Assembly (NCBI GenBank): GCA_946494635.1
Contig: CAMMCS010000035.1
Span: 1 to 13,124 of the forward strand
DNA length: 13,124 nt
Direction: 5' to 3'
From: an uncultured Oscillibacter sp.
Lineage (GTDB): Bacteria; Bacillota; Clostridia; Oscillospirales; Oscillospiraceae
The notes under the pieces were generated by a model. It did no database searches and was not told where the DNA came from. It saw only the letters and a list, made by a program, of their open reading frames with translations. Positions 1 through 6,833 of the stretch are shown here, piece after piece. Each line of letters opens with the position of its first letter. Position 1 is the stretch's first letter. The translations under genes and the position numbers were made by a program.

Positions 1-421
1 CGGCCCGCCGGATGCCGGCGGCCTTGCCGTCGGCGGCATAGCGGTCCAGGCCCTCCGCCAGGCGCCAGACCTCCCGGATCTGGTACCACAGGCCCGCGGG
101 CAGGATGGTCTTCACTGCCTCGAACAACGTGCAGAAGTACCGCTGCCGCAGCCACAGCGCCATGGAAATACCGTCGCTGTCCAGCACCGGCGCACGATCC
201 AGAACCGTCAGCAGGGGCTTGAGGCCCTGAACCTTCTCCCCGACGCCGCGGGCCAGGACGATGCCCTCGCTGGTGCGGTTGCCTTTTCCGAAGGGCACGG
301 TGACCCGCACACCTGGCACCGCCGTCTCCAGCAGCTCCGGGGGGATCAGATAATCATAGGGCTTGTCAATGGAATAGGGCGCGGCGCCCACCGCGACTTT
401 TACAATCTCAGCGGTTTCCAT
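1..421 (-). CDS. priA: Primosomal protein N' (PriA), N-terminal 140 residues, cut by window edge
   Basis: PriA is the 3'-5' superfamily-2 helicase that recognises stalled forks and D-loops and reloads the replisome. Only the N-terminal DNA-binding region is visible: the start METAEIVKVAVG, then IDKPYDYLIPPEL, the PriA hallmark VPFGKGNRTSEGIV (about residues 41-54), and a later segment LWLRQRYFCTL. The helicase motifs and zinc-binding cysteines lie beyond the left edge. The ATG at 421 is preceded by a GGGAGG-type Shine-Dalgarno about 7 nt upstream. It follows rpoZ by 22 nt and should be cotranscribed with it. In Bacillus subtilis coaBC sits between rpoZ and priA; here it is missing. I read this by translating the reverse strand; the reading frame stays open to base 1. 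Confidence 0.93.
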   Translation of the reverse strand, partial: METAEIVKVAVGAAPYSIDKPYDYLIPPELLETAVPGVRVTVPFGKGNRTSEGIVLARGVGEKVQGLKPLLTVLDRAPVLDSDGISMALWLRQRYFCTLFEAVKTILPAGLWYQIREVWRLAEGLDRYAADGKAAGIRRA

Positions 422-443
422 GCCTCGCCCTCCCATCTGCTTC

Positions 444-686
444 TTATGCCTGCTCCTCCGGCAGCACATCCTCCGGCTCCTCGATGGTCAGATCCATCCG
501 CCGGGCGTCCAGCTTGCCGTCCGCCACCTCCTGGATGGCCAGGGTGACGGGCTTCTCCGTCAGGTGCTCGCCGGTGTCCTCCGCCTCCTGGGCGATCTGC
601 CGGGCCCGGCGGGCCACCACGTCCACCAGCATATAACGGTTTGGAATATAGCTGGTCAGCTTGTTCATTGCGGGATAGAGCATCAT
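444..686 (-). CDS. rpoZ: DNA-directed RNA polymerase subunit omega
   Basis: This is the small omega subunit, which helps assemble RNA polymerase by latching the beta' subunit. The 80-residue length and the N-terminal segment NKLTSYIPNRYMLVDVVARR followed by ARQIAQEAED match the family pattern (short helix, NRY-x-LV, then RARQ). The C-terminal half is acidic, ending EEPEDVLPEEQA, as in many Firmicutes omegas. Two consecutive ATGs (686 and 683) and another at 668 are available. AGGAAG at 697-702 lies 10 nt before the first, so I keep 686. It lies 79 nt after gmk and 22 nt before priA, the usual gmk-rpoZ-priA order. The 79-nt gap is the largest within this long operon; I see no convincing promoter or terminator in it. 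Confidence 0.93.
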   Translation of the reverse strand: MMLYPAMNKLTSYIPNRYMLVDVVARRARQIAQEAEDTGEHLTEKPVTLAIQEVADGKLDARRMDLTIEEPEDVLPEEQA

Positions 687-765
687 AATGGATCAACTTC
701 CTATCTGCCTTTCGGCGAAATTTTTTGTATGGAACAGAATCTATCGTCACGAAGGGGCGGGACAC

Positions 766-1362
766 TCAGCGGCCGCTGATAATCTCCATCCGCTCCTGGG
801 GCTTGCAGTGTTCCGCCGTCATAATGGCGTTCAGCTCCCCCACCGCGTTCTCCACGGTATCGTTGATGACAAAGTAATCATAGGTATGGGCTGTCTGGAA
901 CTCCACCTTGGCCCGCAGCAGCCGCTTCTGGATCTTCTCCGGGCTGTCGGTGCCCCGCTCCGTCAGGCGGCGCTCCAGCTCCGTCCAGCTGGGCGGGGCA
1001 ATGAAGATCCGCACTGTGTCCGGCCGTTTGCTGGATACCTGGATGGCGCCCTGGATCTCAATGTCCAGGATCACATCCTTGCCGGCCTCCATGGCGTCGT
1101 CCACAAATTTCTTTGGGGTGCCGTAGAAATTCCCCACATATTCCGCATACTCCAAAAACTGGTCTCTTGCGATCCAATCCCGAAAGGTGTCCACATCCAA
1201 AAAGTGATAGTGGACCCCGTCCACCTCGCCGGGACGAGGGTCCCGGGTGGTGGCGGACACGGAAAAGTACAGGTTCGGCCGGGACTCCAGCAGGGCCTTG
1301 AGCACGGTGCTCTTTCCCACGCCGGAGGGACCGGAAATCACGAAAGTCCTCCCTTTTCTCAT
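766..1362 (-). CDS. gmk: Guanylate kinase
   Basis: Guanylate kinase makes GDP from GMP and ATP in the cytosol, an essential step to GTP and dGTP and so also relevant to (p)ppGpp balance. The Walker A loop GPSGVGKS is at residues 11-18, the GMP-binding region SATTRDPRPGE at 36-46, then YVGNFYGTP and VILDIEIQGA (Walker B-like), followed by an arginine-containing lid region (ERRLTERGTD). The protein has 198 residues, slightly under the family's usual 200-210. I chose the ATG at 1362 (MRKGRTFVISG) over the GTG at 1368, because the AGGAG at 1372-1376 is 9 nt from the ATG but only 3 nt from the GTG. The Shine-Dalgarno overlaps the stop codon of remA, so the two genes are tightly coupled. Confidence 0.96.
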   Translation of the reverse strand: MRKGRTFVISGPSGVGKSTVLKALLESRPNLYFSVSATTRDPRPGEVDGVHYHFLDVDTFRDWIARDQFLEYAEYVGNFYGTPKKFVDDAMEAGKDVILDIEIQGAIQVSSKRPDTVRIFIAPPSWTELERRLTERGTDSPEKIQKRLLRAKVEFQTAHTYDYFVINDTVENAVGELNAIMTAEHCKPQERMEIISGR

Positions 1363-1371
1363 AAACACACA

Positions 1372-1376
1372 CTCCT
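1372..1376 (-). promoter_or_regulatory. Shine-Dalgarno AGGAG deciding the gmk start
   Basis: AGGAG on the minus strand sits 9 nt before ATG 1362 but only 3 nt before the in-frame GTG 1368. This spacing favours the ATG. It overlaps the remA stop codon (TAG at 1375-1377). Confidence 0.7.
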
Positions 1377-1620
1377 ATTTCTCGTTCTCTCTCTCTTCTT
1401 TCGGCGCAAACCGTTCCGTCGGCAGGGCCGACAGCACCACATGGTCGCTGTCCATGATGAAGATGGACGCGGTTTTTCGGCCGTAGGTGGCGTCAATCAA
1501 CATTCCCCGCTCCCGGGACTCCTGGATCATCCGCTTGATGGGGGCCGAATCCGGCCCAACCACTGCCACCAGCCGGTCGGCGGAAATCAAATTGCCGAAC
1601 CCGATGTTGATGAGCTTCAT
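1375..1620 (-). CDS. remA: RemA family DNA-binding regulator (DUF370)
   Basis: The 81-residue product starts [20 protein letters not shown] and contains [20 protein letters not shown] followed by [21 protein letters not shown]. That is close to the full length of the RemA/DUF370 family, whose B. subtilis member activates extracellular-matrix operons and forms ring-like oligomers on DNA. In this organism the targets are unknown; a role in biofilm is not implied by the sequence alone. It begins 6 nt after the yicC stop, and its own stop overlaps the gmk Shine-Dalgarno. The gene order yicC-remA-gmk-rpoZ is the same as in Bacillus, which supports the call. The C-terminal tail (KEERENEK) is short and charged. 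Family membership is firm; regulatory role is from known homologues. Confidence 0.93.
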   Translation of the reverse strand: MKLINIGFGNLISADRLVAVVGPDSAPIKRMIQESRERGMLIDATYGRKTASIFIMDSDHVVLSALPTERFAPKEERENEK

Positions 1621-1626
1621 CTTCCC

Positions 1627-2508
1627 TCACTCCACATTCTGGACCTGCTCCCGCATCTTCTCCACTTCCGCCTTCAGCCCCACCACCACGTTGGCGATAT
1701 CCACGTCGTTGCACTTGGAGCCGATGGTGTTGGACTCCCGATTGACCTCCTGGATCAAAAAGTCCATCTTCCGGCCCATGGGCTCGTCACTCTCCAGCAT
1801 GGTCCGCAGCTGGGCCACATGGCTGCGCAGACGGACAGTCTCCTCATCCACAGCCACCTTGTCGGCGTAGATGGCAGCCTCCATCAAAATCCGCTGGGGG
1901 TCGATGGTGGTGCTCTGCAGCACCTCCTCCATCCGGGCGGTGAGCTTGGCGCGGTACTCCGCCACCGTCTCCGGCGACCGTGCCTCCACCGTTCCGGTAT
2001 AGGCCTCGATGGCGTCCAGCCGGCCGGCGATATCCTCCGCCAGCTTTTTCCCCTCCACAGCCCGCATGGCATTGTACGCGGCCAGCGCCTCGTCCAAGAC
2101 CGCGCAGAGATCCGCGCTGACGGCCTCCAGATCCTCGTCCTCCTTGGTGACGGTGAGGACATCCGGAAACCGGGCCAGCGCCTCCGGCGTCAGCTTCCAG
2201 GCCGTGGGACCGCAAAGCTCAGCAAGCTCTTCCAGGGCGGCGGCATACTGAGCCGCCAGCTCCCGGTTCACAGCCACCTTGGCCACATCCGCGGCGGTGG
2301 CGTCTACGGTGATGAACACATCCACCTTTCCCCGGGACACCGCCTGCTGGACATGCTTTTTCACCGCATCCTCGGCAAAGGCGTACATCCGGGGCATTTT
2401 CACGGTACAGTCCAGGTACCGGTTGTTCACCGACCGGACCTCCACGGTGATATCCCGCTTATGGAGCTCCTGCCTGGCCCGGCCGTAGCCGGTCATGCTT
2501 TTGATCAT
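1627..2508 (-). CDS. yicC: YicC/YloC family endoribonuclease
   Basis: The 293-residue product begins MIKSMTGYGRA, the diagnostic N-terminus of YicC proteins, followed by VEVRSVNNRYLD. It ends with the equally typical FLIQEVNRESNTIGSK and a final EVEKMREQVQNVE. YicC and B. subtilis YloC are reported RNA-cleaving proteins linked to RNA turnover, including small-RNA degradation in E. coli. The frame stays open upstream to 2748, but that extension is proline/alanine-rich and lies inside the J-domain gene, so I start at ATG 2508; an AAGG just upstream and AGGAAG about 10 nt upstream support it. It lies 25 nt after the J-domain gene and 6 nt before remA. The length agrees with the family (about 290). 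Confidence 0.94.
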   Translation of the reverse strand: MIKSMTGYGRARQELHKRDITVEVRSVNNRYLDCTVKMPRMYAFAEDAVKKHVQQAVSRGKVDVFITVDATAADVAKVAVNRELAAQYAAALEELAELCGPTAWKLTPEALARFPDVLTVTKEDEDLEAVSADLCAVLDEALAAYNAMRAVEGKKLAEDIAGRLDAIEAYTGTVEARSPETVAEYRAKLTARMEEVLQSTTIDPQRILMEAAIYADKVAVDEETVRLRSHVAQLRTMLESDEPMGRKMDFLIQEVNRESNTIGSKCNDVDIANVVVGLKAEVEKMREQVQNVE

Positions 2509-2533
2509 TTCCTTCAACTTCCTCTCTATTCCA

Positions 2534-3187
2534 TCAGCAGCAGAGCCACCAGTATCCCCCGCCGCCGCTGCACAACGCCCACAGGCAGCACGCGGTGGCG
2601 CAGGGGTTGCCGCTGCACAATGTACCGAAGGATCCGCCGGGGTGATAGGGCTGCTCTCCCGCCCCCTCCATGTAGTCCAGCGCCTGCTGGTACTCGGCGT
2701 TGCCGGGATCCATCTGGACGGCGGTGCGGTAATAGCGGAGGGCCTCATCCATCCAGCCCCGGCGGTAGCACACGACGCCCTTTAGGAAATTCCACTCCGC
2801 ATTGTGGTCAGAGTAGTTGGCCAGCAGCGCCTCCGCCCGGCTGATGTTGCCGGTGTTGATGGCCATGCGGACCTGCTGCAGCACAGAGCTCTGGCCGCTG
2901 TAGCTCCGGGAGCCGCTGTACCCGCCATAGCCGCCATAGGAGGCTCCCCCGTAGGAGGCTCCGCCGTAATAGGAGCCGCTCCCGCCCCGCCTGCCGGAGG
3001 CACGCTCCTTGGTGATCTGCTCGTAGGCGGCGTTGATCTCCTTCATCTTCTCCTGGGCCAGATCCTCCAGGGGATTGTCATGGTAGTTGTCCGGATGGTA
3101 TTTCCGGGCCAGCTCCCGATATGCTTTTTTGATCTCCTCGTCGGAGGCGGTCTCCGGCACGCCTAGGATCTTATAGGGATCGTTCAT
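2534..3187 (-). CDS. J-domain protein with Gly/Tyr-rich linker, TPR-like region and Cys-rich tail
   Basis: Residues 1-65 form a J domain: [20 protein letters not shown], the HPD tripeptide at 31-33 that stimulates Hsp70 (DnaK) ATPase, and INAAYEQI. A low-complexity linker rich in Gly, Ser and Tyr follows (about 67-98, repeats of YGGASYGG type). A helical stretch at about 101-172 reads like TPR repeats ([39 protein letters not shown]). The final 27 residues carry seven cysteines (191, 196, 200, 201, 206, 216, 217). It lacks the zinc-finger and C-terminal substrate domains of DnaJ, so it is a specialised co-chaperone, not the main DnaJ. Its ATG overlaps the stop of the DUF5685 gene (ATGA), suggesting translational coupling and a shared job. 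The partner chaperone and substrate are unknown; the Cys tail could bind metal or be lipidated, which I cannot tell. Confidence 0.85.
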   Translation of the reverse strand: MNDPYKILGVPETASDEEIKKAYRELARKYHPDNYHDNPLEDLAQEKMKEINAAYEQITKERASGRRGGSGSYYGGASYGGASYGGYGGYSGSRSYSGQSSVLQQVRMAINTGNISRAEALLANYSDHNAEWNFLKGVVCYRRGWMDEALRYYRTAVQMDPGNAEYQQALDYMEGAGEQPYHPGGSFGTLCSGNPCATACCLWALCSGGGGYWWLCC

Positions 3188-4089
3188 GTGGTTTCCTCAG
3201 CCTTCTTGTGTTTCTCTCTGTATTCCCGGGGAGACATCTTGCGGAAGGTCCCCTCCAGCACTGCCCGGCCCACGGCGAACAGCCCGGTGTAGATCGTGCG
3301 CTCCAGCAGGGGCTGCCAGCAGCCGAAATCCCACAGCTCAAAGGCCGTGGCGATCATATGGATGGACTGGTCCAGGGTCCTGGCAAAGGCCAGGCGGCTC
3401 TCCTCCGTCCATACGCCGTTCCGGAGCCCGTAGCGCAGGGCCACGGGGTTATAATTCCCGGAGGCGGCGTCTTTCATAAGGTCATCCGCCGCATCCACCA
3501 GGTATACCCATCGGCCCAAATGGTAGAGCATCTGCTCCAGCACCCGCCGCCGGACCGGGTCAGCCGCGGAGGAGGCCGCGCTCTGCAGGATCCGGGCGAA
3601 AGTGTCCGCCGCGGCGTCCATGGAGGGGCAGTTCTCCGCCTCCAGGGCGGCAAGCTCCCGCAGGCGCTCCCGCACCTGGGCGTCAAAATCCGGCCGCAGG
3701 GCGGCTGCCTTTCGATAGGCGCTTCCCAGGGCTCCGGCGGCGGCGCGATAGCCCGTCCCCTTCCAGAAGCCATGATCCGCCACCCCGTCCCGCAGCTGCC
3801 AGTAGGCAAGGATCACGCTCTCATCCGCCGCCAGCTCCAGCGCCGGCGAGGGGGGCAGATAGTCCCGCTGACGGAAAGGGCTGGAAACGCACCGGCCGGA
3901 CCGGGGCGGTTCTTCCGTCCGCTCTGAGAGCAGGACCGCCAGGCAGGTGAAGTCGTAGTTCAGGATCATCCGGGCCGCAGGGCCGTACCGCGCCCCCAGG
4001 GTGTGGCACAGTCCGCAGTAGATCCGGCGGAACCGGTCTGCCTCCTCCTGGGGCAGCGCCTCCAGCGGCGGCAGCACATAGCCGAACAC
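3184..4089 (-). CDS. DUF5685 family protein, function unknown
   Basis: The 301-residue protein starts [20 protein letters not shown] and has the conserved [13 protein letters not shown] segment (Cys25, Cys28) and [15 protein letters not shown], features I associate with DUF5685 proteins of Clostridia. It looks all-helical and soluble, with no signal peptide. Two acidic motifs stand out: LRDGVADHG (99-107) and [11 protein letters not shown] (197-207), followed by GNYNP (211-215). They resemble metal-binding aspartate motifs, for example those of isoprenoid-synthase folds, but this is only an analogy. The start codon is GTG at 4089, chosen because it gives the family N-terminus; the ribosome-binding site is weak (AAGG very close), so expression may depend on coupling to the upstream gene, whose stop is 3 nt away. 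It overlaps the J-domain gene by 4 nt. No enzymatic function can be assigned. Confidence 0.8.
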   Translation of the reverse strand: MFGYVLPPLEALPQEEADRFRRIYCGLCHTLGARYGPAARMILNYDFTCLAVLLSERTEEPPRSGRCVSSPFRQRDYLPPSPALELAADESVILAYWQLRDGVADHGFWKGTGYRAAAGALGSAYRKAAALRPDFDAQVRERLRELAALEAENCPSMDAAADTFARILQSAASSAADPVRRRVLEQMLYHLGRWVYLVDAADDLMKDAASGNYNPVALRYGLRNGVWTEESRLAFARTLDQSIHMIATAFELWDFGCWQPLLERTIYTGLFAVGRAVLEGTFRKMSPREYREKHKKAEETT

Positions 4090-4092
4090 GCC

Positions 4093-4503
4093 TTAAAACA
4101 CCCGCGTGATGGTGAACGCCAGCCCGCCCTGGGCCCGCAGCCGCCGGTCATAGAGGATCGCAAACACGATACCCAGCACAAAGCCCGCCACCGCCACACC
4201 GTACTGCACGCCCACGCTGGCCGTCAGCAGGGAGGTAATCACATACCCCGCCAGGAACAGCACCACCGGGATCAGGTACACCAGCGCCACAATCCGCAGC
4301 ATTTTTTTCGTGCTGCTCTCCACCACCACCTTCTGCCCGGGCCGGGCGCCGATGGGGTTCGCCGCCCGGGCCTTCACCGCCGCGCCGGAGACGCCGCAGC
4401 CGGCGCACTCCTCGCAGTCGTGTCCGCAGGCAGACTTCCGGGGCACGGAGATCTCTGCGTGGTCCGCGTCCAAAATCCGTTCCACTGTCGCAATCTGTGT
4501 CAT
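4093..4503 (-). CDS. rseC: RseC/MucC-type SoxR-reducing system membrane protein
   Basis: The 136-residue protein has an N-terminal cytosolic part with four cysteines spaced C-x3-C-x2-C-x2-C (26, 30, 33, 36: ACGHDCEECAGCG). A region KARAANPIGARPGQKVVVES follows, then two hydrophobic helices (about 70-91 and 100-117). This is the layout of the RseC/MucC family, which in proteobacteria is linked to sigma-E control and to the Rsx complex reducing SoxR. In Clostridia it usually accompanies Rnf-type or c-di-AMP loci, and its role there is unproven; a redox or iron-sulfur role is plausible from the cysteines. Its ATG overlaps the cdaR stop codon (ATGA), so it is translated with cdaR. Family call is good; function is inferred. 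Confidence 0.85.
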   Translation of the reverse strand: MTQIATVERILDADHAEISVPRKSACGHDCEECAGCGVSGAAVKARAANPIGARPGQKVVVESSTKKMLRIVALVYLIPVVLFLAGYVITSLLTASVGVQYGVAVAGFVLGIVFAILYDRRLRAQGGLAFTITRVF

Positions 4504-5843
4504 GTTGTCTCGTCTCCTGTATCTGGGTTCTCGCCGGAGGGCTCCGCCGGCGTGTCAGGCTCCTCCGGCTCATCCGGCACCACCACGGTCGGCATCTCCG
4601 AGATAGTGACCCGCACCTGGTAGGTGCCGGATACGCCTACGTCGTGACCGTTGACCGTCACCTCCGCGGGGACGGTATAGGTGCCGGCCGCGGAGCCGAA
4701 GCTGGCTAGATCCACGGTAACCTGAATGTCATCCGGCTCCACAGCGGCCACATCCTCCGCCGTGCCGAAAAGCAGCACCACCAGCTGGGCCGTCTGGATG
4801 GTCACATGGCGTCCCTCCGGCTCATTGACAAGGCGGAAATTGGTAGTGGCTGCGGACGTACGCAGCATGTCTCGGAAGGAGATGCGCAGCGTGGCCCGGG
4901 TGACGCCGCTGAGGTTCTCGCATCCCTCCGGAATGGGGATGGCATAGCTGTAGTTGGTGGTGGTTCCCAGATCCGCCAGAACAAACTCGTCCAGCACGAT
5001 GCTGTCCATATCGTTCAGCACCTCCGCCGGGCCGGATACCAGGATGGTGGACGGCTCGATTTCCCAGTCCACATTGGACTGCCGGGCGCCGGGAGACTCC
5101 ACAAAGTCCATGGTCAGCTGCAGCTCTTTCGTCACATATACCGGCAGTGTTACCTGAATGATATCCTCAGAGGCCTGAAGGCTGGTGTCCTCCAGCAGCT
5201 GGTCATTGGCGTCATAAAACTGCACCGGCAGCTCTGCTGTGACGGCGGAGGTGGCTCCGTCGCCCAGGTCCAGGTTCACCTTCACATAGCTGACGGCATC
5301 CACATCGGCCTGGTCACCCCGCACCTCGATCTCCGTGGGGGATATCTGCAGCTCGCCGGCGGAATAGCCCTCCGCCACATTGCCGGTGATCTCACAGCGG
5401 ACATCCACCGTCTTGTGGTACAGCTCCGCCACGTTGATGGTGATGGTGGACGGATCCTGCCGGACACGGGTGATGTTGCTGTTGCCAAAATAGGAGTAGG
5501 TGTAGCTGGTGATGACCGAGGAGACCGTCTGCTCACCCGTCCGGGTCACGTCGGAGAGGTTCGCCGTCACCCGGATATAGTCGCTGTCCAGCAGGGCCAG
5601 ATCCCAGTGGGAGCCCCGCAGCTGCAGGTCCACCGTGGTGTCCGTCCCCTCCTCCAGCAGCATCATGCCACGGCCGGTGAGCACCGACTCGCCCGTATAG
5701 GTGATGGGAATGTCCCGAAACCACTTGGTGTACAGGACCGGGGAGCCGTCCGTACCATAGTTGTCGGCAAAAATCCACATCACAATGGCTGTCAGAACAC
5801 ACAGGGCGATATAAAGCGCCTTCTGCTTGCCGTTACTTGTCAT
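4500..5843 (-). CDS. cdaR: CdaR (YbbR-domain regulator of diadenylate cyclase)
   Basis: CdaR is a membrane-anchored extracytoplasmic protein that binds and modulates CdaA. The 447-residue product has one N-terminal membrane helix (about 9-26, LYIALCVLTAIVMWIFA) and then a long beta-rich exterior region made of YbbR repeats. Recurring elements are WFRDIPITYTG, YHKTVDVRCEITGNVAEGY with SPTEIEVRGDQADVDAVSYV, and IEPSTILVSGPAEVLNDMDSI. The C-terminal 30 residues are a Pro/Glu/Asp/Thr-rich tail (PDEPEEPDTPAEPSGE) that probably extends into the wall. The gene overlaps cdaA by 11 nt and rseC by 4 nt. Usual cdaA-cdaR loci in Bacillus continue into glmM; here rseC follows instead. The start ATG 5843 directly precedes the polar MTSNGKQK and the membrane helix, as expected. 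Confidence 0.93.
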   Translation of the reverse strand: MTSNGKQKALYIALCVLTAIVMWIFADNYGTDGSPVLYTKWFRDIPITYTGESVLTGRGMMLLEEGTDTTVDLQLRGSHWDLALLDSDYIRVTANLSDVTRTGEQTVSSVITSYTYSYFGNSNITRVRQDPSTITINVAELYHKTVDVRCEITGNVAEGYSAGELQISPTEIEVRGDQADVDAVSYVKVNLDLGDGATSAVTAELPVQFYDANDQLLEDTSLQASEDIIQVTLPVYVTKELQLTMDFVESPGARQSNVDWEIEPSTILVSGPAEVLNDMDSIVLDEFVLADLGTTTNYSYAIPIPEGCENLSGVTRATLRISFRDMLRTSAATTNFRLVNEPEGRHVTIQTAQLVVLLFGTAEDVAAVEPDDIQVTVDLASFGSAAGTYTVPAEVTVNGHDVGVSGTYQVRVTISEMPTVVVPDEPEEPDTPAEPSGENPDTGDETT

Positions 5844-6729
5844 CTTTGTCGCCTCCCGCGCTCCCGGCCCGCAGCAGGTTCGCCAGGCTGAATCTGGGCT
5901 TGTCCGTCCCGGCCTGATCCTGCGGAATCAGCTCGTTCCGCAGGATGTTGGTCAGCGTCTCCGGCTTCAGATGCCGCTTGAGCATCCCGCCGATGGCCAC
6001 GGAGATGGATCCCGTCTCCTCAGAGACGATCACCACCACCGCGTCGGAGTTCTCGCTCATGCCGATGCCCGCCCGGTGCCGCATCCCCAGGTCCCGGGAG
6101 AGGTTCACGTTCTTGCTGAGGGGCAGCATGCACCCGGCGCCCAGCACCCGCCCATTCCGGACAATGACGGCGCCGTCATGCATGGGGGCCTTCACGAAAA
6201 AGATGTTCTTCAGCAGCTCGCTGGACACCGCCGCATCCAGCACCGTGCCGCTGCGGACCATGTCGTCCAGCACGTTTTCCCGCTCAAACACGATCAGGGC
6301 GCCGGTGCGGGACTGGGACATCTCCGTGCAGGCCAGCACCGTCTGGTCGATGGCCTGCTCCAGCTCCGTGCCGGTCTCCGTTCTGGAAAAGAGGGCGATA
6401 AAGCGCCGGCTGCCCACCTCCTCCAGGATCCGCCGGATCTCCGGCTGGAAGAGGATCACCAGCGCCAGCACGCCCCAGTTGACCAGGGAGCGCATGATGA
6501 AGGTGATGCTTCGCATCTCCAGGACAAAGGACAGCATCAGCGCCGCCAGAAACACCAGCACGCCCTTGAGAAGGCTGGCCGCCCGGGTGCTCTTCATCAG
6601 GATCAGGATTTTATAAAATACAAAGGCCACGATCGCCATGTCCAGGATGTCCCGGACCCGCAGCATCATCAGATACCGGCCGATGGTGCCGGGAAGTGTG
6701 GCAATCGTCAGCACATCGCTCATATCCAT
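5833..6729 (-). CDS. cdaA: Diadenylate cyclase CdaA
   Basis: CdaA condenses two ATP into cyclic di-AMP, which controls potassium and osmolyte uptake and cell-wall homeostasis. The 298-residue protein has an N-terminal membrane part with three hydrophobic stretches (about 28-47, 52-70 and 82-95), a coiled linker (FQPEIRRILEEVG), and the DAC domain. Both catalytic signatures are intact: DGAVIV at 185-190 and RHRAGIG at 217-223. The usual family length is about 270-280; the extra is a C-terminal polar tail. ATG 6729 is the start, with an alternative ATG at 6723. The nearest purine-rich site, AAAGGG (6744-6749), is 14 nt away, which is a little far. A seven-codon reading frame begins immediately after it. 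It is the first gene of the long left-hand operon, with a candidate promoter at 6768-6796. Confidence 0.95.
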   Translation of the reverse strand: MDMSDVLTIATLPGTIGRYLMMLRVRDILDMAIVAFVFYKILILMKSTRAASLLKGVLVFLAALMLSFVLEMRSITFIMRSLVNWGVLALVILFQPEIRRILEEVGSRRFIALFSRTETGTELEQAIDQTVLACTEMSQSRTGALIVFERENVLDDMVRSGTVLDAAVSSELLKNIFFVKAPMHDGAVIVRNGRVLGAGCMLPLSKNVNLSRDLGMRHRAGIGMSENSDAVVVIVSEETGSISVAIGGMLKRHLKPETLTNILRNELIPQDQAGTDKPRFSLANLLRAGSAGGDKDDK

Positions 6730-6767
6730 TTGGACGTCATCATCCCTTTCAGGCCATGAATATATAG

Positions 6768-6796
6768 ATTATATAAAATTTGCCTGTAGAATGCAA
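6768..6796 (-). promoter_or_regulatory. Candidate sigma-A-type promoter of the cdaA operon
   Basis: On the minus strand a TTGCAT box (6791-6796) and a perfect TATAAT box (6768-6773) are separated by 17 nt. They lie about 40 nt before the cdaA ATG in an AT-rich island that contrasts with the GC-rich surroundings. The -35 matches the consensus in only three positions. It probably serves the ten-gene unit from cdaA to priA, because no terminator or other promoter is evident downstream. Confidence 0.65.
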
Positions 6797-6833
6797 GGTA
6801 AACCGGGCTAAAATTCACGGTCTGTTCAGAAAG

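Noticed and set aside
687..765. Separate promoter for rpoZ-priA in the gmk-rpoZ gap
   Set aside because: I see no TATAAT-like box with a suitably spaced -35. The gap is AT-richer but not convincing.
688..2844. 718-codon open frame on the plus strand
   Set aside because: It runs antisense to gmk, remA, yicC and part of the J-domain gene, all of which have clear homology. Its translation is His/Pro/Arg/Gly-rich with no recognisable domain, a known side effect of GC-rich codon usage.
3208..3927. 239-codon plus-strand frame opposite the DUF5685 gene
   Set aside because: The minus-strand product has family motifs and tight operon spacing. The plus frame has low-complexity content and no ribosome-binding site.
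5827..6759. 310-codon plus-strand frame opposite cdaA
   Set aside because: CdaA has intact DGA and RHR catalytic motifs. The antisense frame is Gln/His-rich without domains.
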